In this document: one piece after another, positions 36,153-48,923 of the stretch | Layout of the letters: every line of letters begins with the position of its first letter | Numbering within the stretch: the first letter of the stretch is position 1 | Origin: Ridgeia piscesae | Taxonomy: Eukaryota > Annelida > Polychaeta > Sabellida > Siboglinidae | Reading direction: 5' to 3' | Assembly (NCBI GenBank): GCA_025642075.2 | Contig: JAODUO010000971.1 | Span: 12,501 to 76,500 of the forward strand | Length of the DNA: 64,000 nt | The notes under the pieces: generated by a model | The model's database searches: none | The model's input: the letters and a program-made list of their open reading frames with translations, nothing else | What the model was told of the DNA's origin: nothing | Made by a program: the position numbers and the translations under genes

Positions 36153-38361
36153 ATGCTCCGACAAGTAGACGTGAAGTGCGAGAGATATGTCGCTGATGTC
36201 ATTGATATTGTCTTCTGTGTCGCGTTCTATACAAGACATCCATGCGCCGATCTGCCAATGGTCGAAACACTTGAAACAGTTTTAACGATCAATGATGATG
36301 ACGACGGGAAATTCACTAAGTGGTGCCATGATGACGTTCTTTATAGACATGAACAATAGTCTTCATCGTTTACGTACGTGAACAATGCTATCACATGGAT
36401 TCTGAACGCGTCGTTTCTAACGATCGGTGATGATGACGACGGGAAATCCTTTCCTTTGAGTGTTGCCATGATAACAATTACGTGCTTTGTAGACATGAAC
36501 ATTGATTTTCGTGTCTTTCTTTAGATTTTTGTTGTTCCATACCCGTTCGCATAGTCTACCGAAGGCACTGTTTGCCTTTGCTAGCCTACTGTCCACTTCT
36601 TTGTCTATTTTAGCATCAGATGTGGGAATGTATCCTAAGTAGCTCTACGAGACTCAATCGCCAGAACACATTTCTATTTAACATGAAATGTATGCTGAAA
36701 ATGGCAAATAAAGCTTCATTGTTATTATAGCGGAGACAATTTGAATGCAGTTTTCACGCATGCACACAGTTTGCCGATAAGACCGCAGAACGTGCATGAC
36801 TTCTACAGCGGAAATGACGTGATCCCTTTTTTCGCGTGCTCATTCTCTATTGCAGATGATAAAAAACGAGGCGCCCCGCAAGCCTGTCTGTGGACAAATT
36901 AACACACAGTCAGCAATTAGAAGGTAAGACGAGGGTTTTTAGAAACAATACCATTATATTGTATATTGTAGTAATATTTCATGCGTGCAGTAGAACTTCC
37001 TATAATGGTTTAACGACTTTAAACTGTACCGTTGGCAAGGCAACACCAAACAGTTTTGAGAGGGAGAGTGAGCAAATCATAATTTGCACGGTTTTGCTAC
37101 ATTTGAACTATCATAACGATCACTCATAGAAGTAGCAACTCATGCTTTTCAAATTATTTTTATTTTCTTGTATAATAATTAATAATACGAATAATTCCGT
37201 TATTTTCATCGATATGACGTCACTGCGCAATGTTCTACGTCGTACCATGTCTACGACCATTGTTAGATTTCCATGTACCAGTTTGTAGTCAACGCCCTTA
37301 ATTTGCTCTTAGTGCATGCAGCTGATCTGGAAAGGGGAAACAAACCAACGTATTCCATGTTTTAGTTAACGTTTATCATCTTTTTGTTGCATATAAAGAG
37401 TGTCATCCGTGATTTCAGCAGATGCCTATCGATCAAAACGGTTTGTCGCTAATCTTTAATGTATGTTTCTCTTTCAGATGATGTGACCTAGAAGAGGACG
37501 CAGAAGACGACACAGAAGCGGACGCAGAAGATGGAACAGAAGAGGACACAGAAGAGGACGCAGAAGAGAACCTAATCAGGTTATTCGCTAGCTACTCTAC
37601 TAACTATATTAATTTATGTTTTCATGTGGCCTGACGTCAGCGGAGATCGGAGGATGAAGTAGTGTTGTCGTCCCTTCTGTAGCGAACACTCAGGCTCAGT
37701 TTCTGACGTCGGCATTTTGATGCTACAAACAATGGAAGTAAGGTATGGGCGCTTATATAAAGATGTTATTAGACATTCAGTAAACTTATTCATGTTTTCT
37801 GTTCGCATTGTTGGAAGCTGCTCAACACGTGTCAAGACATGATATCAAAAAGGAACAACGAAACATCAGCTGCAAGAACAACAAAAGTAGATACTATTTT
37901 AAGGATGGCATTGGTCTAAACCCCTGAAGGCGTACTTGAAAAACATGTTTATATTAAAATTGAATCCCTTATAGGTTGACAAGGACTCCTACTAAAATGC
38001 TAACGGATACCGCAAAGGATCACAAATCGAAAGGATGCTGTTTTGGTTTTATCTTTGAAGCAAGAACAGCAAGGGTACACGCGGTGGTTTGGTTGGTTTT
38101 TCCTGCTGTTTTATTTTTATATGAAGTAGCTGACATTATGTTTGTCCGCATAATTGAACTTGACATGTGACTTTCTTATTACCCATGACAGATATGACGT
38201 TTAGTTGCCCCCTTTGTTTCCATGCGGCTTAAATGTAACGTCTTGTGTTTATTTAACAGGAACGAAAGGCGCCATTGTGACGACAGGCAGCGAAATGAGA
38301 ACATGGACGATGTGAGGACAGGCGATCTGGTGACGACTGTAGGCAATATGAACAACAGTTA
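36153..38361 (+). ncRNA. Possible spliced transcript, coding status unknown
   Basis: A set of exon-like blocks lies in order: 36855-36924 (TTGCAG before, GTAAGA after), about 37478-37580 (TTTCAG before, GTTATT after) and about 38261-38361 (TTTAACAG before). Block two is a purine-rich 12-bp repeat (GAGGACGCAGAA). In one frame it reads EEDAEDDTEADAEDGTEEDT and joins in phase to the third block (RNERRHCDDRQRNENMDDVR, then stop). The acidic frame has a stop just inside the canonical acceptor, so it needs the alternative AG eight bases or so later. A long non-coding RNA fits equally well. Confidence 0.25.
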
Positions 38362-38669
38362 GGCCGACGTCTTGCATCATGGAGACAAGAGACAAGCAGA
38401 CAATCGACAAAGCGATAGTCTGGCAGACTCAACGTTACACGTGTCGAGAGAAACTGTCAATGCAAGCGATGGTTCCTAGGAAGAGAAAACGTTACCTTTC
38501 TTCTCAACACACAGCTTGCATGAACACCGTTGCCGAAATACTCATTCTACAAGCGTGCAAAATTGATCCTACAACATTCACTTCCGCACTGTGCTGTGAA
38601 ATAAAAATAAAGTGTGCTCTGAGAATCGTCTGTTCCTGGATTTTTTCGTCGTCGATTTCGCGTTCACTA

Positions 38670-38960
38670 TGTGGGGAGCGGTCATTGCGCGGTAGAGCCC
38701 CGGACTGTCAATCGAGGGGACGGTGGTTCGATCCCACCTACCGCCGTTTCGAAATTTAGGCAATTTCGTTTGTTTGCCTGTGTCTTTCGGAAGAGACTAA
38801 AAGCCGGTGGTCCCTTCTAGCTGATATTTATGCCAGGGGTAAGTAAAATATCCCACATTGGGGGTAAATGTGTAATCTGTAGTGGACTCACTAATTCTAG
38901 AGAAGGACAACTCCTGCGTTAGCCCAAGTTTGGGCTGTTTGGATGAAACCACCTGAGACA
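38670..38960 (+). mobile_element. SINE family B, copy 1
   Basis: A tRNA-like head (GGTAGAGCCCCGGACTGTCA with GTC in anticodon position, B box GGTTCGATCCC) is followed by TTTCGAAATTTAGGCAATTT, GTAAAATATCCCACATTGGG and TAGTGGACTCACTAATTCTA. The same sequence in the opposite orientation is at 56849-57157. The long non-tRNA tail shared by both copies marks it as a SINE, not a tRNA gene. Confidence 0.85.
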
Positions 38961-39190
38961 GATACATGTATCGTCGATTTGTCTGATTAGTCAGTTTGTT
39001 TGATTAGTACATCAAAATGCGCGATGATGAGGGAGGCGACGAGGAGGATGTGCCATCACAGCCGGCACCGGTGCCGCTCACATTTTCCAGCAGGGAGCGA
39101 CTTCGGCTTGTTCACATATCAGCCACAATTCATTGCTTCAATTTGCGAAGCAGAAGAATTTCTTGAAACTGAACTGCATTAAAGCAAACT

Positions 39191-39265
39191 ATTCAAGCAA
39201 AATTTATGATTACACAAACAACAATTTCTACTCACTAATTGTGTAATCATAAATTTTGCTTGAAT
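39191..39265. repeat. 26-bp perfect inverted repeat
   Basis: 39191-39216 (ATTCAAGCAAAATTTATG...) is exactly complementary to 39240-39265, with a 23-base loop. Confidence 0.95.
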
Positions 39266-39275
39266 ACTATATCAA

Positions 39276-39312
39276 GGATTCTATAGCTTCACTTGTGAAG
39301 CTATAAGATCCA
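39276..39312. repeat. Second hairpin beside the 26-bp inverted repeat
   Basis: TATAGCTTCAC, loop TT, then GTGAAGCTATA, an 11-bp perfect stem, extended imperfectly by GGAT and ATCC outside. Confidence 0.85.
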
Positions 39313-40905
39313 TGATTATATTTTTAACTTGATGAACATTTTCACGAGTAAAGCAAACTGTTTTAAGCAGACAACAATAGATTTTTTTTATAGGTATGAT
39401 GATTTTAGGTGAACAGTGCTCAAAGAATGTTCAGTGGACAGAAATGTAAATCTGGTATTAACAGTGATGAACTTAATAAACTATTAACTTGTATCCCAAT
39501 ACAAAATGTGTTAATGATCATTAAGTTTTTCGTCATGCTAGTACAATGCTTGCCTGCCGGCCTGTGTAGGGCACATACATAATTATGCCGACACTATTTT
39601 GTGTGCAATCTGTTATAAGCTACCACCTGTCTTGAGCGAGAGCTTTTGCTGGGCTGGGCTGGACAGGCGGTCGCCCAAAACAGGTTTTACTATAGTAGGT
39701 TATATCTACCGCTATCAAAAAGTTATTTTGAAACGTATCATCATAATTAAAATATTTTTTACTAGTTTCCTTGAATAATATGCAAATTTTTAAACAGTAA
39801 TTCAACGATAATAAAATCGTTTTCTTCTTATCTCTGTCAACGTGTTATATTTAGTATTTTGAAGCATTGAAATTGCGAAATGATAAAACCGCCGGTACAA
39901 AAATTGTGTATGTGTACTTCAGTTCCTGTTTTCCTATTATAAATAACATGATTCTATGACATATAGGCAGTTGCATCATTGTATAAACATATCTTATTTT
40001 AATCATTCGTATCCTACATATGCCATCAGGCGTGGCGCTCTGCAGAAATAACACCAACGCTGGCTATCTGGACATATGCTGCTAAGATCGAGCTTATTGA
40101 GGACTAAGCGAGACTAATTGGGGTCTGGACACAAGAATAATATTCTAACGATGGATAACAGTTGTAGCTTCCGACTGATGAATACTAGGAAAATCAGTTC
40201 ATAAATATCTTGTGTTATACGTTTCTTATCTTAAATGTCCGATTTAATATTGAGTTTATCACACTATCATAGACACATAGCGATTCACGTAATGCAGATC
40301 ATCGACACGATGTTAGGCTGCATGTGTCTTTTACGGGATTTGCGTTTTACATTGCTGTTCGTTGTGGTTTCGATAAGCACTTATATCTGACAAGTTGTCT
40401 AAACGCACATAATCATAACACATGTATACGTATGGCCCAAACAGGTTGTACTTCGCGAAAACTGGCACTCTTCATTATTAGTCAAGATCGCCAAACACAA
40501 GTACTTGCCGCTATTGCCATGGCAACCACCATAATAATCGATTAAAATTAATGATTTCCGTGATCGTTGTCACCGGCAAAATGTTCCATTGCTCCTGCTT
40601 GTAATAATCCTTCGGACAATATAACTGAAATACGCTATTTCGGGACAGTTCAATTATTACGACCAAAACAAAACAAAGTCCTATATGTTAACATGGAGTA
40701 TATGGACCTCCTCCAACTGCACGCCCTATTATTGGTTCGGTGTCCGTTTTGGCCCGATCGCCCCTACTATGTTGACATTCGCGGCGGCTCTGGGAGGCGC
40801 GACAATTGCCAACTTCAATGACATGGACGCGAGTTAGGGCGCAAGGCCAGGCAAGGCTTGAACGCTGGTTATAAATGCTCTGAAAGGACGGAATAACGGA
40901 ACAAT
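39313..40905. other. Intergenic / PDSS2 upstream region
   Basis: No gene recognised. The last 250 bases before the PDSS2 ATG are GC-richer with several CpGs and an inverted CCAAT (ATTGG near 40732); this is the likely PDSS2 promoter, by position only. Confidence 0.4.
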
Positions 40906-43900
40906 ATGCAAGCATCAAATAGTGCCTTATATGTGTCTAGAGTTGGACTAATGTTGTCAAGAAGCATTGCTAGTGTTAAATCCACAGGTTCAATCTCTTC
41001 GCCGTCGGTTGCGTGTTCAAATCGCCCGGTGCAGTGTCAAGGACGCAAGCTACAACAGCTGAGGGGTATTAGCTTTTGGGGGTCGTCTAGAAACGAGTCG
41101 AACTCGGATAAAAATGTCCAGGGTTGGAAGAAGGCGGTGTCGGAAGCTGAGAAGATTGTTGGATACCCGACGTCGTTCATGAGTTTGCGATGTCTGCTTA
41201 GCGACGAGCTGTCAAATGTAGCTATTCAAATGAGAAAGTTGGTTGGGACGGGTCATCCCCTCCTGCAGATAGCTAGGTGAGCCCATGCAGTGATAAACGT
41301 TGTTCCACATGGTGTGGCATGTTTATTGTATACATGATGTAATAAATCCTTCGATAGAACAGTTGAACAAAATGTATTGAATTCTGCATTATACACCATA
41401 GCTGATGTATTCTGACAAAAAGTATAAATCCAGTTTGTGGTGGTACTGTTATTCGTTAACATTTCTACTGATTCAGAGCAGAACACAATTAGCAAAGACG
41501 CAGTGTAGACTAGACACATTGTATTAGAAAAATTCTCATTTTTACAAAGAACAGTAAATGAATGAAATATATTCTCACCTGATTGTGTAGGTGCTTGTGG
41601 TGTTAATATGTTTAAAAATAAAATTGACATATATATCTTAGAAGGGCGGGATACACTTAGATAGATAGGTTGGACTCTCGATAAGCCAAAGGGCTTCTTT
41701 GCCCACCTGCCATCTAGAGTTGATTCTCTACGTAGCAATCTTGTTAAACTTGGTCATTGTGGTCGGCAGGAAGTTTTTCTTCGATGGCAAGCACAACATG
41801 CAGATGCGTGGTCTACTTGTGCTGCTCGTCTCAAAAGCAGCAGGTCCGGTAGAGGGCAGCACCATGGAGACTCGAGAGACGATGGTCAGTGGCATCTATC
41901 CAAGGTAAGCATGTGTTGGGGAATGGGATGGACATGGTGATGTGAATTGTAGACTAGGAGTAGTTGCCAAGTTACAGAATGTCATCTGTGTCACTCAATA
42001 CCGAGACAATAGTCTGATGAATATTAACGTAAAAGGTTATACTTAGTACCCAAGCCTTTATATAGGATTTTCATGTAAAACATGGCTCTGAACATTGGGA
42101 ATGTGTATCCCTTGTGATAAATACACATTTGGTGTAAATAGTAAAACATCAATACTGGTCAGGGGTGAACAATAAATAAGTATTACACTTTCTGGTCACA
42201 CCCTTTGCGATACACTATTTTATTTCCATTCTAAGATTATCTTAATTCCGTGCCAGTAAATACTACTTAATTTTTTATTCCTTTATTGATATTGTGGAAT
42301 TTGGAGCGTTTATTTGAAATATACATATTGGATGATTGGTGTGGTGTAGTCAACGATCCGTGGCTGAGATCACAGAGATGATCCACACAGCAAAGTTGAT
42401 CCACCGTGGCGTCATCAACCTGGCACAGTTGGCTACCAACGGAGAGTCCAGTTTGCAGGATATGGTGTTTGGGAACAAGATCGCTGTTCTCAGTGGTGAC
42501 TTCCTGCTTGCCAACGCGTCAGCAGCCCTGGCCGCGCTCCATAACACAAAGGTTAGTACACCACTTGAGGGTCGACAGTTGTTTTTTATCCATTGGCGCC
42601 CCAAAAAATGTACTGATCCGAGCAGGAAAGTGCATTTGTTTTGATAAAAGCATCACTTCACAAAACGTTCACAAGGGGTCACCATGAGTGACATCTTGCA
42701 GACTTTTGTGAATTTTTTCTTAGTGTACTAATTTTTCAGATAAGTATAAGAAGCAGGAACATGAAGTTAAATGAAGATGTTTAATTGTAGGGCCCCTCTA
42801 TTACTGCAAAATATGGGGTGTCATTCAAAATAAATAACCATTGGGGGCGATAAAATTTAAAAACTGGGGGCTGAAACGGGCCGACAGCTTAACAAAACAT
42901 GCAGGGTAGCCTGGGCCATTGCTGTGAGAATATTCCCATTTTACTGGCTGAGTTTCATAATTTTTATTTGAAATTAATGTTACCTTTATCGTTTTATAAA
43001 CTGTCCACATGGCATGTGCTGATTTTGATAGTTTTCACAGCAAATGTAGCAAAGCTACCTTTTATATTTTTCCTATTTAATGACTTAATTAATGACAGTT
43101 GTTAATATCGTTGATTGAGTATGAATGAAGGAATATTATGTTTATCTGTAAATAATATACCTTAAATATATAACACCAGCAAATGACCTGTAATGAAACA
43201 GTCCCCCAGGACATTCACTTTTACGTGTATATTTTACATTTATATGCATTACCTATTTACCGTCGTTCCGGTGCCAGGTTGTAGAGATCATGTCGAGTGC
43301 CATCACAGACCTGATGCAGGCTGAGTTCACGAGATTCAGCGACCACCACAATCTGCCACCAGATGACGCCACTGTGTCCGAGTGGGAGGAGCACACGTTC
43401 CTTGCGTCGGGCAGTCTCATCGCAAAGAGCTGCAAGAGCACGATGCTGATGGCCCAGCACTCCGACGAGGTGCAGCAGAAGATGTTTGACTTTGGACGAC
43501 ATGTCGCCTTCGCTCGCCAGGTCTTGTCTGCGCATACTCTCCTTGTCTGTGGATACTGTGCATGTCTAGTTTTTGTCTACACACACTGTCGATGTCTATG
43601 CATACACTACATGTGTACACGTGCTCTCCGTGTGTACACATATTCAATTAAACAAACCATTCCTGCTTTCAGGTCAGTGCATCCGCACCATGTGTATGCA
43701 TCTATACATACTGTCCGTGTGTTCACACACTCTTCGTGTCTGCTTACTCTACATGTCTACACATACTCCAAGTGTACGCATGCACTACAATGTCTATACT
43801 CAAATTCTATGCGTGCTGAGTTTTGTACCATGTTTACACGTGCTCTCCCTTTTTATATTCTGTCAAGAACATACTCTTCACATCTGCTTATCGTGTTTTC

Positions 43901-46504
43901 TGAAATACATCACCAATGGTTGAAGGAAGTGACTAAACATAGATAGAGAAGATACTCTAACAGTGGTCAGATGATTGTCTCGACTGTTGTGCCACTAGTA
44001 CAGTTCCTGATACTCTAACAGTGGTCAGATGATTATCTCGACTGTTGTGCCACTAGTACAGTTCCTGATACTCTAACAGTGGTCAGATGATTATCTCGAC
44101 TGTTGTGCCACTAGTACAGTTCCTGATACTCTAACAGTGGTCAGATGATTATCTCGACTGTTGTGCCACTAGTACAGTTCCTGATACTCTAACTGTGGTC
44201 AGATGATTATCTCGACTGTTGTGCCACTAGTACAGTTCCTGATACTCTAACAGTGGTCAGATGATTATCTCGACTGTTGTGCCACTAGTACAGTTCCTGG
44301 TACTCTAACAGTGGTCAGATGATTATCTCGACTGTTGTGCCACTAGTACAGTTCCTGATACTCTAACAGTGGTCAGATGATTATCTCGACTGTTGTGCCA
44401 CTAGTACAGTTCCTGGTACTCTAACAGTGGTCAGATGATTATCTCGACTGTTGTGCCACTAGTACAGTTCCTGATACTCTAACAGTGGTCAGATGATTAT
44501 CTCGACTGTTGTGCCACTAGTACAGTTCCTGATACTCTAATAGTAGTCAGATGATTATCTCGACTGTTGTGCCACTAGTACAGTTCCTGATACTCTAACA
44601 GTGGTCAGATGTTTATCTCGACTGTTGTGCCACTAGTACAGTTCCTGATACTCTAACAATGGTCAGATGATTATCTCGACTGTTGTGCCACTAGTACAGT
44701 TCCTGGTACTCTAACAGTGGTCAGATGTACTCGACTGTGTGCCACTAGACAGTTCTGATACTCTAACAGTGGTCAGATGATTATCTCACTGTTGTGCCAC
44801 TAGTACAGTTCCTGATACTCTAATAGTAGTCAGATGATTATCTCGACTGTTGTGCCACTAGTACAGTTCCTGATACTCTAACAGTGGTCAGATGATTATC
44901 TCGACTGTTGTGCCACTAGTACAGTTCCTGATACTCTAACAGTGGTCAGATGATTATCTCGACTGTTGTGCCACTAGTACAGTTCCTGGTACTCTAACAG
45001 TGGTCAGATGATTATCTCGACTGTTGTGCCACTAGTACAGTTCCTGATACTCTAACAGTGGTCAGATGATTATCTCGACTGTTGTGCCACTAGTACAGTT
45101 CCTGATACTCTAACAGTGGTCAGATGATTATCTCGACTGTTGTGCCACTAGTACAGTTCCTGGTACTCTAACTGTGGTCAGATGATTATCTCGACTGTTG
45201 TGCCACTAGTACAGTTCCTGATACTCTAACAGTGGTCAGATGATTATCTCGACTGTTGTGCCACTAGTACAGTTCCTGATACTCTAACAGTGGTCAGATG
45301 ATTATCTCGACTGTTGTGCCACTAGTACAGTTCCTGATACTCTAACAGTGGTCAGATGATTATCTCAACTGTTGTGCCACTAGTACAGTTCCTGATACTC
45401 TAACAATGGTCAGATGATTATCTCGACTGTTGTGCCACTAGTACAGTTCCTGATACTCTAACAATGGTCAGATGATTATCTCGACTGTTGTGCCACTAGT
45501 ACAGTTCCTTATACTCTAACAATGGTCAGATGATTATCTCAACTGTTGTGCCACTAGTACAGTTCCTGATACTCTAACAGTGGTCAGATGATTATCTCGA
45601 CTGTTGTGCCACTAGTACAGTTCATTATACAGCGTCTGTCTCCTTCAGCTATATGATGATCTGCAGCCGTTCACTGGTCCAACAGAAGCCCCGGATCAGC
45701 TCAATCCGTTCTCCATTCCCGTCATCCTGGCCAGTCTACGACAGCACAGTCAGGAGCCTGCCCGCACTGCCCTCTTTGGCACCCTCGCAGAAAAGAAGGA
45801 GGTACAGTTTATAATGTCATGAACATCTTAAAGTGATGGCGCATACGGGGGGGGGGGTACTCCTGATGAGTTATCTTCTTTTTAACAATGGAGTGGTTCG
45901 TGTAAAAATATGTTTAGAAAAAATGCCTAGTTTTCATTATGATAATATTTTGTATGATATTGGCACTAAAGAAGTAATATTCTGTTATTACTGCCTGTGA
46001 TCAACAAGAACATATATACTGCTGGTCAGATGTTTGTTTCATGAAGTCATCAACTGTATACATATACCTGTATTTACAGTAACTGTTACAGTTATTTTGT
46101 ATAATGCCATCATAAGATTTTTCACTAGTGTGAGGTGAAATAAAAGCATGTTATTTTCTATAGTCTAATTAATTTTGTTTATATGAATATCTTAGAACCT
46201 GTATCATATAATTTTAATTACACATTGATATAAACCTGATATAGATTTTGTCTATAAACCCTTCTCCGTGTATGTTTTATAATCATTTTATGGTTATGAA
46301 CATTGTTACAAATATTAGTAATAACAAAGTCTATGACATTGTTTACAGCTCTTCCGGAGGCTGTCTGACAGTGATGTCATCGGTGAGGCTCGCTCACTCT
46401 GTCATGAACACGGCGTGCAGGCCATCGAAGCTCTGTCCCAGTTCCCCGACTCTGACGCCAAACTGGCATTAGCCAACATGACTCGAGCCATGACGGCTGT
46501 ATGA
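40906..46504 (+). CDS. PDSS2: PDSS2, polyprenyl (decaprenyl) diphosphate synthase subunit 2
   Basis: Six exons: 40906-41276, 41770-41904, 42350-42551, 43278-43520, 45649-45801 and 46349-46504, all with GT-AG borders and matching phases, total 419 codons (human protein: 399). Exon 1 carries a Ser/Arg-rich, acid-free N-terminus fitting a mitochondrial presequence, then the family signature [20 protein letters not shown]. Exon 2 has [11 protein letters not shown], exon 3 [11 protein letters not shown] and [17 protein letters not shown], exon 4 [14 protein letters not shown], and exon 6 the helical end [13 protein letters not shown]. As known for PDSS2, the Asp-rich DDxxD motifs of active prenyltransferases are replaced (for example [10 protein letters not shown]), so the subunit is expected to pair with PDSS1 to make the ubiquinone side chain in mitochondria. 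The start was chosen as the first Met before the presequence. Intron 4 holds a large minisatellite. Confidence 0.96.
43521..43950. repeat. Degenerate TGTCTACACATACTC-type repeat in PDSS2 intron 4
   Basis: Loose units such as TGTCTACACACACTGTCG, TGTGTACACGTGCTCTCC and CATGTCTACACATACTCC recur at roughly 22-30-base spacing. The open frame running from exon 4 across here is an artefact; the GT donor after CGCCAG ends the exon. Confidence 0.6.
43951..45623. repeat. 58-bp minisatellite, about 29 copies, PDSS2 intron 4
   Basis: The unit begins GATACTCTAACAGTGGTCAG and ends GCCACTAGTACAGTTCCT. Copies are over 95 percent alike, differing at a few recurrent positions (GATA/GGTA, AGTGG/AATGG, TAGTAG). 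One copy near 44728-44758 has several deletions. Within each unit AACAGT...ACTGTT and AGAT...ATCT are nested complementary pairs, so every unit could fold. It ends 25 bases before the exon 5 acceptor. Confidence 0.98.
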
Positions 46505-46690
46505 GGGTCATAGTCAACTTGATATGACTCAACCAGGATAGTCGTGATAGTTTTGTGAGGGTCATGGTTGACTTGATATGACTCAACCAGGACAGTCATG
46601 TGTGAGGGCCATGACCAACCAGACATGACTGATGAAAATGGCTGATTCGACTATAATTGTCATGACTGGTGTGCAGGGTCATGCTCAACT
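46478..46690. repeat. Degenerate tandem repeat spanning the PDSS2 stop codon
   Basis: Units of 46, 54 and 47 bases start at 46478, 46524 and 46578, each beginning ATGACTC and carrying TGAGGGTCATRGT or similar. A weaker fourth unit follows. The first unit includes the last eight sense codons and the stop. Confidence 0.75.
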
Positions 46691-47220
46691 TAATTACAGC
46701 TGTGATGGTTGCATGTCTACCGTCTCGGAACTAGAGTCATGATAACGGGCAATTTCAATAGATATGATGGCAGCAGCCGGTCCAAGGTACACATGTTCTA
46801 CTGACCCTGAAGGAGGAGGCTTTGGACATACACCAACACTCAGGGAGCTCCTCTGTACTTGGCTGTGGTCTCACTATCAACGTAGTCCTTTTCCATGAAG
46901 TGGAAGCTGGTAGTAAATTTTATGAAGGCCAAAATCTTAGGGCAGTACTATTATGTCCGTCCTGCATAAATTTACTTTGATTGGGAAGACGGAATATAAT
47001 GTTTTAAATGCTGAGAAAATATAGTATAAAACTGATGATTTATAGGTGTCGTTTTCATTGTGAAATGCAATATTGTGCATATTGTAGTGTACAGCGACTT
47101 TGTGTAGGTCAAAGATTGTTATGAAATGAATAACCTTTATGTCACGCGAAAGAAAAATGGTGCTTGTGAATTTTTATGTCACATCAGGCATATAAAATAA
47201 AGAATTATAAAAAATTTAAA
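46505..47220 (+). other. PDSS2 3' UTR (inferred)
   Basis: No other gene signal lies between the stop and the first good AATAAA at 47196-47201, which is followed by an A-rich stretch. Extent is inferred from that signal. Confidence 0.5.
47196..47201 (+). terminator. Poly(A) signal AATAAA, likely PDSS2
   Basis: AATAAAGAATTATAAAAAA, about 690 bases past the PDSS2 stop. Confidence 0.5.
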
Positions 47221-47779
47221 TCATGTGTTGGTCTTTGGGAAATTATTTAGAGGAAAAGTCGTAACCATATAGTAGTTTTAATACTGTATAATATTAGTAG
47301 TTTTAATACTGTATAACATGAGGCGTAACAAAGAACTCTTATTATTATGTTTAGCCCTGTCTACTATACACACACATCACTTCTTATTTTTAAACCTATT
47401 TGACCCCCAACAACCTACAGACTTAGGGACTGTGCCAATTATCTGGACCCATCCTTCACCTCTGACATGTAGAGTTGTTGCAGCCTTCTGGATACTTATG
47501 TAACTTGTGCCACTTAAGGGAGCATGCCTCCTGTGTATATAGAAATGTTTTATTATGCCGTTATACTATACAGTATAAATGACACAAATACATTTTAATA
47601 AAGCAGAACAAACTTTAGAATTTAACTGCAATGTTTATAATAATCGCCATGCTGCTGTCATTCAAACCGATGCCATGGCACAATCTATGCTCCTTGTCTT
47701 GTATACAGAAACTACAGATGCTGTGACGTCCTAACAAGTTGTAGAGCTGTGCTACAGTACCCCTGGCTGGTTGTCTTGG

Positions 47780-47935
47780 TGGAAGTGAGCGGAGTCGAAC
47801 TATAAAATTATAGCAAGTCCAGTCGATACGGCATCAGCCACGGGAATTGCTCAAATGCTCACCCCAAGTTGAAGACAGATGCACAACTGGTGGGAATCCC
47901 AATGGAACGACTCGTTCATGCTCTAAACATTACAC
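47780..47935 (-). pseudogene. Degenerate copy of the segment at the right window edge
   Basis: On the minus strand it gives HQLCICLQLGVSI, stop, AIPVADAVSTGLA, resembling LFIHLQIGADICTVTTADAI at 63998-63804. DNA shared in order includes GCATCAGCC, CCCCAA.TTGAAGA and TGGGAAT. Either two paralogous gene pieces or a dispersed repeat. The function is not recognised. Confidence 0.45.
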
Positions 47936-47939
47936 AAAA

Positions 47940-48923
47940 TTATATCACATGACCGGAGGCTGACCACACTCCACATGGGCGACTGACGACTCCATGCATG
48001 AGAGGATGTGCCAACTTTTAGTGCATTTCATAAAATGATGTAGAATGATCGGGCACTAAAGGGTTAATGTTTTTCATTCAGTTTGCTTCTGTTTATCAGC
48101 TGGAACCCCAGTGCACCAAGCATTGCCCACCCTTTGGCACCCACAATGACCTTTAAAAACAGCTAACCATAAATTTACACTATCACGATTCTGCACGGCC
48201 GGTCTGGTGGGTAGTAACTGTTAACGCAGTCGTTCTATTAAGCTTATTAGTTAAGAAATTACAGATGCTAAAATAATATTAGAATGAATACTGTATTTAT
48301 TAAAATCAACGGTCCCAGTCAGTTGTTGTCTGTCACAATGAAAATTCTGCACACTACACACATGTATGCACAGCATTGCACGCACGCACACGGCAAGTGT
48401 AACAACCTTACACAGATGTGAACACATTATAACGCTTGGGTTGATATTGTTTTAATAACATTAATATATTCAGTAACTTTGCACTGCAAAAACAGCAGTG
48501 GTTTCAAACCACGGATCAGCGATTCATATCATAACAAAGCATCTAAACCATCTCAGAAAAGTCTTGCGTGCCATACACACGATATTGTTTGATTTCAATC
48601 CAATCCCTGCTTTGTGCTGGCAAATATATATATCAGACCCTATCAGAAAATAAAGTTTCATACACACAGAGAGGGTATTATACATGATGTATAGTAATTG
48701 TATACAATGGCATTTAGTCCACTTTGAATTCTATGTCGTAACATGTATTTTGGTTAAACCTGTTAAAGAACGTCTGTTCCTTGTTAGTAATATTTATAAT
48801 TTTCTTAATAAATTAAATATGTTGATGGTAACTACCAGTCAATTAGTATTTAACAAGCTTAAGACAGTCTTCACAATTCTACACCATTACCTCCCACAAA
48901 CATCGACCACAAGTGCCAGTTAG
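47940..48923. other. Intergenic, nothing recognised
   Basis: Short frames only; no motif, repeat or RNA gene seen. Confidence 0.4.

Noticed and set aside
38670..38760. tRNA gene with GTC anticodon
   Set aside because: The acceptor stem is not convincing and the sequence continues into a tail shared with a second copy at 56849-57157, so it is a SINE head.
41253..41738. 161-codon minus-strand ORF in PDSS2 intron 1
   Set aside because: No motif, low-complexity composition, overlaps an exon antisense; likely chance.
43290..43946. 218-codon ORF continuing past PDSS2 exon 4
   Set aside because: Exon 4 ends at the GT donor at 43521; the rest is intronic repeat reading through by chance.
43951..45623. 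CRISPR-like appearance of a regularly repeated 58-bp unit
   Set aside because: Units are contiguous without unique spacers, and the sequence is an animal intron.
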